Shown here: positions 35,205 to 44,599 of the stretch, piece after piece
Numbering within the stretch: the first letter of the stretch is position 1
Layout: each line of letters opens with the position of its first letter
Source of the DNA: Balneolaceae bacterium
GTDB taxonomy: Bacteria > Bacteroidota > Rhodothermia > Balneolales > Balneolaceae
DNA length: 64,000 nucleotides
Assembly: GCA_017640605.1 (NCBI GenBank)
Contig: JAEPQH010000016.1
Coordinates: forward strand, 1 to 64,000
Reading direction: 5' to 3'
Translations under genes and position numbers: made by a program
Notes under the pieces: generated by a model
The model's database searches: none
What the model saw: only the letters and a program-made list of their open reading frames with translations
Told to the model about the DNA's origin: nothing

Positions 35205-35230
35205 ATTTCAATTTTTTTATTAGAAAAAGT

Positions 35231-35258
35231 TAATGTTGCTCCTCTATCGGGTCGATAA
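35231..35258 (+). promoter_or_regulatory. Possible sigma-28-type promoter for the first chemoreceptor
   Basis: TAATGTTG, 12 bases, GTCGATAA. Both boxes are close to the FliA consensus, but the spacing is one base long. If used, it gives an mRNA leader of almost 490 bases. Confidence 0.4.
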
Positions 35259-35287
35259 GTAATGCATATCACAACATGACTAACTGG

Positions 35288-35564
35288 GTGACCACAAAAA
35301 AGGTCACTTCAAAAACATAGAGATGTAAAGCAGTTATTACTGCTTAATTTGACAATAGAGTACCTGAATAACCGACAAAAATAGTCTGGGAATACACATT
35401 TATTCAGAGGTTAATAGCAAGCGAGCCGCCGGTTTAAGCCCGGCAAAAATAACACGCGTTGGGAGCTTTGCTAAATGCACAAAAAATAGTGCACTGAATG
35501 TGTTTGAAGCTTTGGCGTAATCAAACTAAATATGCGCTTAAGAATTCTTAGCTGTTATAGCAGC
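35288..35564 (+). other. Hairpin-rich leader before the first chemoreceptor
   Basis: Within the 609-base gap before the receptor gene there are at least five compact hairpins: GTGACC/GGTCAC (35288-35307), AAGCAGT-TATT-ACTGCTT (35328-35345), GCCGG/CCGGC (35428-35444), TGCAC/GTGCA (35476-35493) and GCTG/CAGC (35551-35564). None has a terminator T-run. This may be a cis-acting RNA. No known riboswitch core was recognised, and no gene is seen. Confidence 0.4.
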
Positions 35565-35754
35565 ATTTCCGATTATGGTGGATTCCGCCTGCATAGTAAG
35601 TATGCGTAATAATTCTGATTTAAAGCAGATGCAAAAAGCTGCCGGGTGAGATGTGTTTGGTTCTCAGGTTAACTGGATTAATGAATTACAAACCAAAGAG
35701 TATAAACTCGAACATAAATCTTAGGGACTTCTATTACGGTAAGAAGTAAACAAC

Positions 35755-37404
35755 ATGAAACCATTAGCAAATCAGAATAACAATACCTGGACTTTAAATA
35801 AGAAATTAAGCCTCACTTTTTTGAGCATCAGTATCATAACGATGCTTTTGGGTGGATTGGGCTATTTCAGTGCACAAAAAAATCAACAAGCAATTGAAGA
35901 AATTGGAGCTGTACGTCTGCCAAGTGTAGCTTCTTTGCAACGAATTAGCCTTGCACTATCAAATATAAGTGCGGCGGAAGAAGCCTTGCAAAACTCTGAG
36001 CTAAGCTTTACAGATCGTGAAGCTGTTCGCAGTTCATTAGATAAGCATTGGAATGACCTGGAAGTAGCTTGGGACACCTATATTGTGTTACCCCAATCAC
36101 CGCAAGAAGCTATCGAGTGGAAAGAGTTTGAAACAGTTTATTCCACCTGGAAAAGCGATCATGAAGCGTTTATGGTTATTGCTGATCAATATTTTGCAAA
36201 CCTAAAAGCTAATCAGGAATCTGAGCAAACGCTCTTACTTCTCCGTGATCAGTTTTTGAATCACAATAAAGAGTCAAAGCAACAAAGTATCGCTACAATA
36301 AAAGATGTAGTAGATATCAACAATAAGATTGCTGAAGAAACGGTGACCGCGTCGCTTACACGTGGTAGTTTTGTGGAAGCACTTAGCTTATCGGGATTGA
36401 TTCTTGGTGTGCTGCTTTCTGGAATTCTAGGCTTTTTGGTAACAAATTCCATAAATAAAGTACTGAGATCCATTGTTGAACGCCTCACAACCGGTGCAGA
36501 ATTGGTGAACTCATCAGCAGAGCAACTTTCAGGGGCCAGCCAGCAAATTGCGGAAGGTGCGAATGAACAGGCTGCGAGTTTAGAGGAAACAAACTCCTCG
36601 CTGGAAGAAATGGCTTCGCAAACCGCACAGACGGATGAAAACTGTGATGCGGCGGAATTATCAGTAAAACAAACCAATGCCCAGCTTAAACAAGGTGTGG
36701 AATCGATTAAGCGATTGAACGATGCGATGAACAATATTCAGTCGGCATCTGAAGAAACCTCCAAAATCATCAAAACGATTGATGACATTGCCTTCCAAAC
36801 TAATTTGTTGGCATTAAATGCTGCAGTTGAAGCTGCACGTGCAGGTGAAGCGGGGAAAGGATTTGCCGTAGTTGCTGAAGAAGTGAGAAATCTTGCACAA
36901 CGTAGCGCAGAAGCCGCGAAAGATACTTCGGAGTTGATCATAAAATCGCAAAGCAGTTCCGCAACCGGCGCAACAATGGCTAAAGAAGTTGCAGAAAACT
37001 TAAATGAAATAGCAGCAAGCAGCGATAAGATGGATGCGTTGGTATCAGAAATTGCCACTGCATCGAAAGAACAGGCCATTGGAATTAAAGAAATGAATTC
37101 GGCGATGTCCCAAATGGACGAATCGGTTCAGGAAAATGCGAGTGCTTCGGAAGAATCGGCTAGTGCTGCAGAAGAACTATCGGCGCAGGCCAATGAGCTG
37201 ATGTATGTAGTTAGCGAGATCACCCAATTGGTAGGAAAAGCCAATCAAAAAGAAAATCCTTTTGGGATCAATCTGAAGAAAAAAGAAAAATTCCAACCTC
37301 AGAATACCGGACGTTATCAGCCGGCTATGTACGCACATGAAAGAGTTTCTCGTGCTCATGTTGAGGACAAAAAAGAACTCGAATTTGACTTTAGTGAGTT
37401 TTAA
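35755..37404 (+). CDS. Methyl-accepting chemotaxis protein with DFSEF tail
   Basis: A transmembrane chemoreceptor of 549 residues. TM1 is at about 20-40, a helical-bundle sensor of about 165 residues follows (four-helix-bundle type), then TM2 at about 205-228 and a short HAMP-like stretch. A long cytoplasmic coiled coil contains the hairpin tip ([19 protein letters not shown], then [20 protein letters not shown]) that binds CheA and CheW. Glutamine/glutamate pairs suited to methylation flank it. The C-terminus is DFSEF, matching the aromatic pentapeptide pattern x-[FW]-x-x-[FW] known to dock CheR/CheB in other bacteria. It is transcribed alone, with its own terminator. Confidence 0.94.
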   Translation: MKPLANQNNNTWTLNKKLSLTFLSISIITMLLGGLGYFSAQKNQQAIEEIGAVRLPSVASLQRISLALSNISAAEEALQNSELSFTDREAVRSSLDKHWNDLEVAWDTYIVLPQSPQEAIEWKEFETVYSTWKSDHEAFMVIADQYFANLKANQESEQTLLLLRDQFLNHNKESKQQSIATIKDVVDINNKIAEETVTASLTRGSFVEALSLSGLILGVLLSGILGFLVTNSINKVLRSIVERLTTGAELVNSSAEQLSGASQQIAEGANEQAASLEETNSSLEEMASQTAQTDENCDAAELSVKQTNAQLKQGVESIKRLNDAMNNIQSASEETSKIIKTIDDIAFQTNLLALNAAVEAARAGEAGKGFAVVAEEVRNLAQRSAEAAKDTSELIIKSQSSSATGATMAKEVAENLNEIAASSDKMDALVSEIATASKEQAIGIKEMNSAMSQMDESVQENASASEESASAAEELSAQANELMYVVSEITQLVGKANQKENPFGINLKKKEKFQPQNTGRYQPAMYAHERVSRAHVEDKKELEFDFSEF

Positions 37405-37427
37405 ACCGAGCAAAACTTCAAAAAAAA

Positions 37428-37452
37428 GAGCAGTCTGATTGTAGACTGCTCT
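37428..37452. terminator. Bidirectional-looking terminator after the first chemoreceptor
   Basis: AGAGCAGTCT-GATTG-AGACTGCTCT-type stem (37428-37437 with 37443-37452) flanked by A- and T-rich runs. Confidence 0.85.
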
Positions 37453-37489
37453 TTCTAAAAAAAATGTGAAGAATTTCACACCAACATCT

Positions 37490-37516
37490 TAAGGGATGCG
37501 CCAATGCTCCCGATAA
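37490..37516 (+). promoter_or_regulatory. Sigma-28-type promoter for cheW
   Basis: TAAGGGAT, 11 bases, CCCGATAA, 55 bases before the cheW start. It is one of the clearest members of the family. Confidence 0.65.
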
Positions 37517-37570
37517 TAGCGGGGAATCCAACAATGGATGCCCACATACATAAACGACTTAATTGAGTAA

Positions 37571-38092
37571 ATGATGGAAGAACAAGTAGTAGAGCAAGAA
37601 CTTACACATTCGAATGGAGTTGCTGTAAAAGGCGGCAAGTTTTTGAGCTTTTTTCTGGGCAACGAAGAATATGCAATCGAAATCCTAAAGGTGCAGGAAA
37701 TAATTGGGTTACTCCCCATTACTCCGGTTCCAAAAATGCCGGAATATGTACGTGGCGTACTTAATCTGCGGGGCAAAATTGTTCCGATTATGAACCTTCG
37801 AGTGCGATTCGGCTTGCCAAGAGTGGAAGACACTGAAGAAACCTGCATCATTGTAATTCAGGAAGAAAAGCATTTGATGGGCATTGTTGTAGATAAAGTA
37901 TCGGAAGTAGCGGATCTAAAAACTGAGCAAATTGATGCGATCCCAAGCTTCGGGGTAACCGGAAACAGCGAATACTTATCAGGAATAGGTAAACTGGAGA
38001 AATCCGTTAAAATGATTCTTGATGTACATAAGGTTGTTTTTGATGTACCAACCGAAGTGAAAAACGCTACTCCTGAACCTACCGCCGGATAA
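37571..38092 (+). CDS. cheW: Chemotaxis coupling protein CheW
   Basis: CheW links receptors to CheA in the signalling array. The 173-residue protein has the double SH3-like fold with recognised segments: FFLGNEEYAIEILKVQEII, VLNLRGKIVPIMNLRVRFG and GIVVDKVSEVADL. Extensions of about 20 residues at each end are longer than in E. coli CheW. It is the first gene of an operon with a chemoreceptor and a TonB C-terminal protein. Confidence 0.95.
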   Translation: MMEEQVVEQELTHSNGVAVKGGKFLSFFLGNEEYAIEILKVQEIIGLLPITPVPKMPEYVRGVLNLRGKIVPIMNLRVRFGLPRVEDTEETCIIVIQEEKHLMGIVVDKVSEVADLKTEQIDAIPSFGVTGNSEYLSGIGKLEKSVKMILDVHKVVFDVPTEVKNATPEPTAG

Positions 38093-38114
38093 AAACACTA
38101 AAGCATAGCGTCTT

Positions 38115-40157
38115 ATGAACATCAAGGATATAGTACAGAATATTAAATCGACCAACATAACGTCGAGCTCGTGGACCATCAGCCGTAAAATGATGCTGAT
38201 TTCCGGGGGCGGAATTGTAACCATTTTACTAGTGGGCGTTATTGCCATTTTCAGCCTTTCACTAATTAATAACTACACAGAGCGATTGCTCGATGTAAGC
38301 TTAATTGAATGGCAGTTGGCAAATAAAATTGAAAATGACGGTAGATTTATTGGCTATAGCCTGTTAAGCTATGCAAAAAAGAATGATGAAAAAGCATGGG
38401 AAGATGTTCAGCAAGGATTGGAGCGCTTGAAGAGCGAAATAGACTCCACTAAAACACTGGCTGTAGAAAATAATATTGAAGAAATCACAATCTATATCAG
38501 CGACCTGGAAGAGAATATGGTGCTTTTTGAAGAAGCCATATTCGGTTTCTATGATGCCAATGAAGCATTGATCAAATACAAAGATCAAACTGCTTCTTCC
38601 AGTAGTGATTTCGAATCGAGTGTGGCAGAATATCTGGCTGTAGCTGAGCAGGAACTTGGTTCTATGCGAGGTGCGCAGTTGGCTTCAGAAACAGAGCGCA
38701 TTGAAAAAGCCAAAGCTTCCATTCTGACCCAAGCTCAATTACTAAGCAACCTCTGGCAAAGTGAGGCCTTGGATAGCCAGCAAGACTTAGCAGGAATTGA
38801 GAATGAGTTTATCAATCTTCGCACCGAATTTGGTGGATTATTGGAAGGAGTAAACTCAATGGAAGGTGAAATCTACCTGAATATAGCACTTGCTACATTG
38901 AATGATAATGTAGAAACCGTTCGTGCTATGATTGCAGCTCGAAATGAGGTTACCAAAGCCGAACGACAAAGAACCGTTGCTTTTGAGAATATTCTGAAGG
39001 ATGCCATTGCATTAGCTGAAATTTCGCAAAAGAATGCGTTTGATGAAGCAAATTCTACGCATAGCGTTGTGCAAACAGCGCGCATCACTGTAGCTACAAT
39101 AGCGATAATAGCAGTGATTATTGCATTTGTTGTTGGCGCAATGGTGGGTAGATCCATCAATAAAGTACTGAACGAGATTATTGCCCAATTAACAACCGGT
39201 GCCGATGAAGTTCAGTCTTCGGCAGAGCAACTGTCAAGTTCGAGTCAACAACTGGCAAGCAGCTCAAGTAAGCAAGCTGCAAGTTTGGAAGAGACCTCCT
39301 CATCGCTTGAAGAAATGTCGTCACAAATCAAGCAAACCGACGAAAATTCGTCAGAAGCTGAACATGCCATGAACATTGCCAAGCCATTGATCGAAAATGG
39401 AGTAACCGCAATGACGCGCATGAACAAGGCGATGGAAGAAATCAAAAATTCCTCGGATGAGACTTCGAAAATCATCAAAACCATCGATGATATTGCATTC
39501 CAAACCAACTTATTAGCACTTAACGCCGCTGTTGAAGCTGCCCGTGCAGGTGAAGCAGGAAAAGGTTTTGCTGTGGTAGCAGAAGAAGTTCGAAATCTGG
39601 CACAACGCAGCGCTGAAGCCGCCAAAGATACTTCAGAACTAATTCAGAAATCGCAAGATAATACCCATCGGGGAACTACTGTAGCGAACGAAGTAGCGGA
39701 AAACCTTGAGAAAATTGCCGAAAGTATTCATAGCGTGAGTACGCTGGTTGTAGAGATTTCAGCTGCATCGAAAGAACAAGCTGATGGCATTAACCAGATG
39801 AATGTGGTGATGAGCGATATGGATTCGGTTGTTCAAGGTAATGCTTCAGCATCCGAAGAAAGTGCTAGCGCTGCCGAACAATTAACCGCTCAGGCATCAG
39901 AGCTGAATAATATTGTAGCTCGAATGGCGCAATTAGTTGGATTGAATTCGCAGGTCGATTTTAATGCTGATCAGGATTCTTCTTACGATAACCATGAGTT
40001 AAAGCGCCCGCAATACGAAAAAGAAATTGAACCGGCACATTCTTACAAACCAATGTTGGCAAAAACACCGGTTAGTAAAGGCCAAAGTAAACCATCAACC
40101 GGAAAAGAACCGCACGAGTTGATTCCACTTGGAGATGACGATTTTAGTGAGTTTTAA
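38115..40157 (+). CDS. Methyl-accepting chemotaxis protein, large helical sensor, DFSEF tail
   Basis: A 680-residue receptor. TM1 is at about 28-50. A sensor of about 270 residues rich in helices follows (helical bimodular or double four-helix-bundle type), then TM2 at about 322-345, HAMP-like linker and coiled coil. The conserved tip is the same as in the first receptor. A 55-residue flexible tail ends in DFSEF, again fitting the CheR/CheB docking pentapeptide pattern, here on a long tether as in E. coli Tar and Tsr. It follows cheW by 22 bases. Confidence 0.94.
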   Translation: MNIKDIVQNIKSTNITSSSWTISRKMMLISGGGIVTILLVGVIAIFSLSLINNYTERLLDVSLIEWQLANKIENDGRFIGYSLLSYAKKNDEKAWEDVQQGLERLKSEIDSTKTLAVENNIEEITIYISDLEENMVLFEEAIFGFYDANEALIKYKDQTASSSSDFESSVAEYLAVAEQELGSMRGAQLASETERIEKAKASILTQAQLLSNLWQSEALDSQQDLAGIENEFINLRTEFGGLLEGVNSMEGEIYLNIALATLNDNVETVRAMIAARNEVTKAERQRTVAFENILKDAIALAEISQKNAFDEANSTHSVVQTARITVATIAIIAVIIAFVVGAMVGRSINKVLNEIIAQLTTGADEVQSSAEQLSSSSQQLASSSSKQAASLEETSSSLEEMSSQIKQTDENSSEAEHAMNIAKPLIENGVTAMTRMNKAMEEIKNSSDETSKIIKTIDDIAFQTNLLALNAAVEAARAGEAGKGFAVVAEEVRNLAQRSAEAAKDTSELIQKSQDNTHRGTTVANEVAENLEKIAESIHSVSTLVVEISAASKEQADGINQMNVVMSDMDSVVQGNASASEESASAAEQLTAQASELNNIVARMAQLVGLNSQVDFNADQDSSYDNHELKRPQYEKEIEPAHSYKPMLAKTPVSKGQSKPSTGKEPHELIPLGDDDFSEF

Positions 40158-40196
40158 TTTACGTCCCTAACTAAGCCTGACATGAAGGAGGCTACA

Positions 40197-40628
40197 ATGA
40201 AAAAAACATACATAACAACGATTCTTAGTGCACTGTTAGTAATCGCATTCATTCAAACGCCAGATAGCCATGCGAATGATACAGATCTGACAAAAATTGA
40301 AATCACCATCACCGATGATAGTACCAAAGTGTATACCATTGTTGATCAAATGCCTCAGATTATTGGTGGAATCGGTGAGGTGTATAAAAACATCAGCTAC
40401 CCCAAAACTGCTTTAAATAACAGAACCGAAGGTAAAGTGTACATTCAGTTTGTGGTTGATGAAAATGGAAAAGTGGATAACCCAAAAGTATTAAAAGACA
40501 TAGGCGACGATTGCGGAAATGCTGCTATTGCCGCCCTAGAAAAAGTGAATTTTACCCCTGGACTCTTAAATGGCGAACCGGTTGCCGTATCCTATACATT
40601 ACCGGTTATTTTTAAGATGGGAAACTAA
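40197..40628 (+). CDS. Exported protein consisting of a TonB C-terminal domain
   Basis: A 143-residue secreted protein. The start is set by a perfect AAGGAGG ribosome-binding site at 40185-40191, 5 bases before the ATG at 40197; an earlier ATG at 40182 overlaps that site. A cleavable signal peptide (to about residue 27, DSHAND) is followed by one TonB C-terminal fold (YPKTALNNRTEGKVYIQFVVDENGKV, then ALEKVNFTPG and VSYTLPVIFKM). The membrane anchor and proline-rich linker of a true TonB are absent, so it cannot energise transport in the usual way. It follows a chemoreceptor by 39 bases and has a paralogue next door. Confidence 0.8.
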   Translation: MKKTYITTILSALLVIAFIQTPDSHANDTDLTKIEITITDDSTKVYTIVDQMPQIIGGIGEVYKNISYPKTALNNRTEGKVYIQFVVDENGKVDNPKVLKDIGDDCGNAAIAALEKVNFTPGLLNGEPVAVSYTLPVIFKMGN

Positions 40629-40658
40629 TTGCATAGAGATAACCCAATATAGTTAGTT

Positions 40659-40691
40659 AGAGTGTGGTCTTGGTAGGGCTGCACTCTTTTT
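40659..40691 (+). terminator. Terminator after the first TonB-like gene
   Basis: AGAGTG (40659-40664) pairs with CACTCT (40682-40687), followed by a run of eight T. Confidence 0.8.
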
Positions 40692-40734
40692 TTTGTCTGC
40701 TCATTTTTTATTAAAAAATCTTAATAAAACACCT

Positions 40735-40761
40735 TAAGTAAAATTGCAGGCTGTACGATAA
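40735..40761 (+). promoter_or_regulatory. Possible sigma-28-type promoter for the second TonB-like gene
   Basis: TAAGTAAA, 11 bases, TACGATAA. The spacing is exact, but the -10 has two mismatches. Confidence 0.45.
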
Positions 40762-40812
40762 CAGAATAAAGAGGATTACAGATTCTAATTACAAAACCTA
40801 TCTATAAAAAAA

Positions 40813-41232
40813 ATGATGAAAGAGAAAAAGAATTACGGAATGATTTTACTGTTAATGTTGGCTGTGTCTGGGCAAGTACAGGCCGATGAAATTAAAAATT
40901 ATAGCTTCGTATCGGTTGCAGATACTGCCGAAGTGCTTACCATGGCCGATGTGATGCCTGAAATTGTTGGTGGGCTAAAAGAAGTGTATAAGAATATTAA
41001 ATACCCACGTGCAGCCTCGATGAATAACGTGGAAGGACGTGTTTTTGTACGCTTTATTGTTGATGAAAATGGTAATGTAAAAAAGCCTGAAGTACTTAAA
41101 GATATTGGCGCAGGCTGTGGAGAGGCTGCTATTGAAGGAATTAAAAAAGTGAAGTTTACGCCGGCAACCAATGGTGGACAACCGGTGAGTGTGTACTACA
41201 CACTACCTATCACATTTAAAATTCAAGAATGA
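40813..41232 (+). CDS. Exported TonB C-terminal domain protein, paralogue
   Basis: A 139-residue paralogue of the preceding gene with the same layout: signal peptide (to about VQADE, residue 25), then a single TonB C-terminal domain (YPRAASMNNVEGRVFVRFIVDENGNV, GIKKVKFTP, VYYTLPITFKI). It too lacks a membrane anchor. The similarity continues into the 3' flanks (TAACCC-ATATAGTTAG in both), so the pair arose by tandem duplication including the terminator region. Two adjacent ATG codons (40813, 40816) are possible starts. It has its own promoter-like element and terminator. Confidence 0.8.
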   Translation: MMKEKKNYGMILLLMLAVSGQVQADEIKNYSFVSVADTAEVLTMADVMPEIVGGLKEVYKNIKYPRAASMNNVEGRVFVRFIVDENGNVKKPEVLKDIGAGCGEAAIEGIKKVKFTPATNGGQPVSVYYTLPITFKIQE

Positions 41233-41262
41233 TTTGATGATAACCCTATATAGTTAGATAAG

Positions 41263-41294
41263 GGCGTTGTTCTGGCTGGACAACGCCTTTTTTT
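41263..41294 (+). terminator. Terminator after the second TonB-like gene
   Basis: GGCGTTGT (41263-41270) pairs with ACAACGCC (41280-41287), followed by seven T. Confidence 0.92.
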
Positions 41295-41306
41295 ATCCAA
41301 AAAACT

Positions 41307-41333
41307 CAAGGGATTTCCTGGAAAAGCCGATAA
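41307..41333 (+). promoter_or_regulatory. Sigma-28-type promoter for the porin-chemoreceptor operon
   Basis: CAAGGGAT, 11 bases, GCCGATAA (perfect -10), 86 bases before the porin start. Confidence 0.65.
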
Positions 41334-41419
41334 TAAAATTGGGCAAATTTATAAATGAAGGATACAAATCAGGTACAAAGAGATCGATCAATTAGATCAA
41401 AAAATAAGAGGAGAACACA

Positions 41420-42532
41420 ATGAAGATTCTTAGATATGGCGTTAGCTTTTTACTACTACTATTAATTTCAAATTCAGTATTCGCACAAGAGCAAAAGAAA
41501 CTGACTTATGCTTTTGAGGCAGAGTTGCACTATAACGATGCTTTGCAAAGGGCTGATCAAAATTCATCGAATTTTGGCAAGCTAGATTTGCATAAAGCGG
41601 CTTTTAAAACTGGCTATTCTTTTAACAAAAAGTGGAGCATTGGCTCGAAAGTGATTGTAGAGCACGCTTTCGATAAAAAGTACGAAGGTGGTGATGTGTA
41701 TTTCACCAATTTTTATGCGAAATATAAAATTAATAAGAAGTTCAATATACAGGCAGGATTGATCTCTGTACCTTTGTGCGGTGGTAAATCGTCGACCTAC
41801 GGTACCGTAGAAGTGTCTCCGGTCGAAAAATATATGAGTATCGCTTGGCGAGAGGTTGGTGTTAGCTTTTCCGGTACTCCATCCAAACAAGTAAGCTATA
41901 AGGCAATGGTTAGCACCGGATTAAATCCGGCTGAATTAAACTCCAAAACGGTAGTTTACAATGCTAGAAATGCGGATCTGGGATCATCTTTGAATAATAT
42001 TGGAGCAGGTGGACATCTTAAAATTAAACCAAACTATGAGTGGACCATTGGCACCGCATTTTTCTATTCGGGATTGTCGAATAGCGATCAAACCGAAGTC
42101 GATTTATCAGGTGCAGATTACCGGATCGCTGAGTTTTATACCCAATATGCCTTTGGTAAGTTTGAAAGTAGAATAGTGGGAGTTTATAGTTCTATTCGGG
42201 AATCGGATAAAATCAATGAGGCATTTCATAGTAAAATTGGCTCCGCGCAGTACGGTACTTTACTCGAGTTTGGATATGACTTAAGTGATTTATTTCCAAT
42301 TAATATAGAAGAGTCTAGTGTGAAAGGATTCGCGAGAGTAGAATCGTACGATGCACACTTCAGAACGGATGGAACTTCCGATAAAAGATACTACGAGCAT
42401 ACCGATTATTCGCTCGGGATTGTATATCAACCGGTTAAGGCTCTGGAGGTAAAAGCCGACTATGTTCTATTGAAAACCGGTGACAACGCCTTACAACAAC
42501 TGTTCGATTTTTCACTCGGTTACCATTTCTAA
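41420..42532 (+). CDS. Porin-like outer-membrane beta-barrel protein
   Basis: A 370-residue protein with a signal peptide (cleaved after SVFAQ, residue 23). Repeating amphipathic strands run throughout, and the C-terminus ends in an aromatic beta-signal (FDFSLGYHF). The layout is that of a 16-stranded porin. An AGGAGA ribosome-binding site lies before the ATG. It lies 28 bases upstream of a chemoreceptor gene and downstream of a sigma-28-type promoter, so it is probably expressed with motility genes. The solute is unknown. Confidence 0.75.
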   Translation: MKILRYGVSFLLLLLISNSVFAQEQKKLTYAFEAELHYNDALQRADQNSSNFGKLDLHKAAFKTGYSFNKKWSIGSKVIVEHAFDKKYEGGDVYFTNFYAKYKINKKFNIQAGLISVPLCGGKSSTYGTVEVSPVEKYMSIAWREVGVSFSGTPSKQVSYKAMVSTGLNPAELNSKTVVYNARNADLGSSLNNIGAGGHLKIKPNYEWTIGTAFFYSGLSNSDQTEVDLSGADYRIAEFYTQYAFGKFESRIVGVYSSIRESDKINEAFHSKIGSAQYGTLLEFGYDLSDLFPINIEESSVKGFARVESYDAHFRTDGTSDKRYYEHTDYSLGIVYQPVKALEVKADYVLLKTGDNALQQLFDFSLGYHF

Positions 42533-42560
42533 CTCACTTTTCAATTAAATAATTACCACA

Positions 42561-44453
42561 ATGCAGAATAATTGGCAACGCTGGAACGCGTTAACTCTGG
42601 GAAAAAAGCTCAATATTTTCATTATCACCGCTTTTCTACTTGGTATAGGTGGTACTATTGTAGTTGTCTACAATTTGTATAGCCAGTCTATTCAGGAATC
42701 GGTATTGCAAACGCTTGAACATAAAGGTGAGGCGAATACCGCCCAATTTTCGAATTGGCTGGATGCCAGGGTTGATGAGGTGTTGTTTGTATCTAGTTTA
42801 GATGCCACTGTGAACAGGGATAAGGCGCAACTTGGCGAACTTTTATTAAAATTGAGTAAGTCGCACGATTACTACGAAAATATATTCTTGCTGGATGAGA
42901 ACGGTAAAGGAGTAATTTCAACGCTGCAGTTAAATGGAAGCACCAATTTATTGCCCGATGCACAGGCAGAAAGCTACGATTTGAGCGATAAAAGCTACTT
43001 TACTGAAACCAAAACCGGAAGAACGGTGGTTTCAGATCCGGAACCATCTGTGGTTACTAAAAATTTATTATCGGTAGTAGCTGTGCCGGTGTTTGTTGAT
43101 GACACTTTTAATGGAATAGTTGGTGCCTCAATCCTATTGTCTACGCTTACTGAAATGGTGAATTCGATTCCAATGGAATCCTACACCGAAATCTATTTAC
43201 TAGATGGAAAAGGGAAGCCCTTAACAAGTGCTTCATCAATAACTAATACGGACAAAAGCCTGAATACGATTGCCGCATCTCAATTAATAAATAAACAATC
43301 GGGTGCAGATATATACAAAAATGCAGCCGGCGATAAGGTGTTTGGTAGCTACACATATATACCGGAATTAGGTTGGGGATTGGTGGTAGAATCGAATTAT
43401 GATACCATGGTTGCCACCGTAAATCGCGACTTTCTTTTATTGGCGATAACTGCTTTGATTGTACTGCTATTTTTTGGTTTTATTGTTTCGTTGTTTGTGA
43501 AAAAACAAATCGTGCAACCCTTAGAATCAGCAATTTATACGCTGGATAATGCATCGATTCAAGTAAACTCTGCATCGCACGAAGTATCGTCCTCCAGTCA
43601 GAGATTGGCGGGTACTTCTAACGAACAAGCAGCACGCTTAGAAGAATCAACCAGTTCTTTAGAGGAAATCTCTTCGCAAATAAAACAATCGGATGATCAT
43701 ACCACTCAGGCTGAAGTTTCTATGAATCAAGCTCGCCCTAAAGTTGATCAGGGTTTACAGGCGATTCAGAAGTTAAACGAGGCCATGACAGATATTAAAT
43801 CCAGTTCGTTAGAAACTTCAAAAATCATCAAGACCATTGATGATATTGCATTTCAAACCAATTTATTGGCACTGAATGCGGCAGTTGAAGCAGCCCGAGC
43901 CGGAGAAGCAGGCAAAGGTTTTGCCGTTGTGGCCGAAGAGGTGAGAAATCTTGCACAGCGAAGTGCGGTGGCAGCCAGAAATACCTCCGATTTAATTCAG
44001 AAATCACAATCAAGCTCCGATCGTGGTGCCGAGGTAACTGAAGAAGTCTCAAACAATTTGAATGATATTGCTGTGAGCATTAATGATGTGAGCACGTTAA
44101 TTGTAGAAATATCTGCTGCCTCTAAAGAACAAGCAATCGGGATTGAGCAACTGCACTCGGTGGTTGGCGGAATGGACCAAGTGGTACAACAAAACGCATC
44201 CACATCGGAAGAATCGGCCAGCGCTGCCGAAGAACTATCAGCCCAAGCGAATGAGCTTCGTTCGGTTGTGCACGAATTAAAACAGATGATAGGTGGTGGA
44301 AGCCAATTAAATAAAGCTGTACAAAGCTCTGATGGGCGAGGTACTGATACATCCAGATATACTGCAAACGATTTTATAGAGCAGCCTGATAAAACTTACC
44401 GACAGCCGGATGTAAATAAAATTAAGAGCGTAAACATGGCTTTTGATAAGTAG
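42561..44453 (+). CDS. Methyl-accepting chemotaxis protein with double-Cache sensor
   Basis: A 630-residue receptor. TM1 is at about 17-39. A periplasmic double-Cache domain follows (about 45-285, [23 protein letters not shown] and [22 protein letters not shown]), then TM2 at about 290-314. The linker leads to the coiled coil and the same conserved hairpin tip as the other two receptors. Cache sensors bind small molecules such as amino or organic acids directly. Unlike the other two receptors it ends in AFDK, without an aromatic docking pentapeptide. It is cotranscribed with the porin gene. Confidence 0.94.
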   Translation: MQNNWQRWNALTLGKKLNIFIITAFLLGIGGTIVVVYNLYSQSIQESVLQTLEHKGEANTAQFSNWLDARVDEVLFVSSLDATVNRDKAQLGELLLKLSKSHDYYENIFLLDENGKGVISTLQLNGSTNLLPDAQAESYDLSDKSYFTETKTGRTVVSDPEPSVVTKNLLSVVAVPVFVDDTFNGIVGASILLSTLTEMVNSIPMESYTEIYLLDGKGKPLTSASSITNTDKSLNTIAASQLINKQSGADIYKNAAGDKVFGSYTYIPELGWGLVVESNYDTMVATVNRDFLLLAITALIVLLFFGFIVSLFVKKQIVQPLESAIYTLDNASIQVNSASHEVSSSSQRLAGTSNEQAARLEESTSSLEEISSQIKQSDDHTTQAEVSMNQARPKVDQGLQAIQKLNEAMTDIKSSSLETSKIIKTIDDIAFQTNLLALNAAVEAARAGEAGKGFAVVAEEVRNLAQRSAVAARNTSDLIQKSQSSSDRGAEVTEEVSNNLNDIAVSINDVSTLIVEISAASKEQAIGIEQLHSVVGGMDQVVQQNASTSEESASAAEELSAQANELRSVVHELKQMIGGGSQLNKAVQSSDGRGTDTSRYTANDFIEQPDKTYRQPDVNKIKSVNMAFDK

Positions 44454-44534
44454 CGATCTAAGCGAAGTAATTACAAATAACTACAGATTGAAATTAAATA
44501 GCAGTAAATGAAATAAACCTATTATCAAAATTCG

Positions 44535-44549
44535 GTTATCGCCGATAAC
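44535..44549. promoter_or_regulatory. Palindrome containing a sigma-28-type -10
   Basis: GTTATCGCCGATAAC is a perfect inverted repeat around one central base and includes GCCGATAA (44541-44548). No good -35 lies at the right distance. It may be a promoter element or an operator for the following PAS kinase gene. Confidence 0.4.
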
Positions 44550-44599
44550 AGTAAAAGCAGATTCCTTAAGTAGTAGAATTAATCTACGGGAGAATTATA

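Noticed and set aside
35288..35564. Known riboswitch (for example c-di-GMP class I)
   Set aside because: Conserved core sequences of that class could not be found; only generic hairpins are present.
40182..40196. ATG 40182 as start of the first TonB-like gene
   Set aside because: It overlaps the AAGGAGG ribosome-binding site that serves ATG 40197, and it would put five extra polar residues before the signal peptide.
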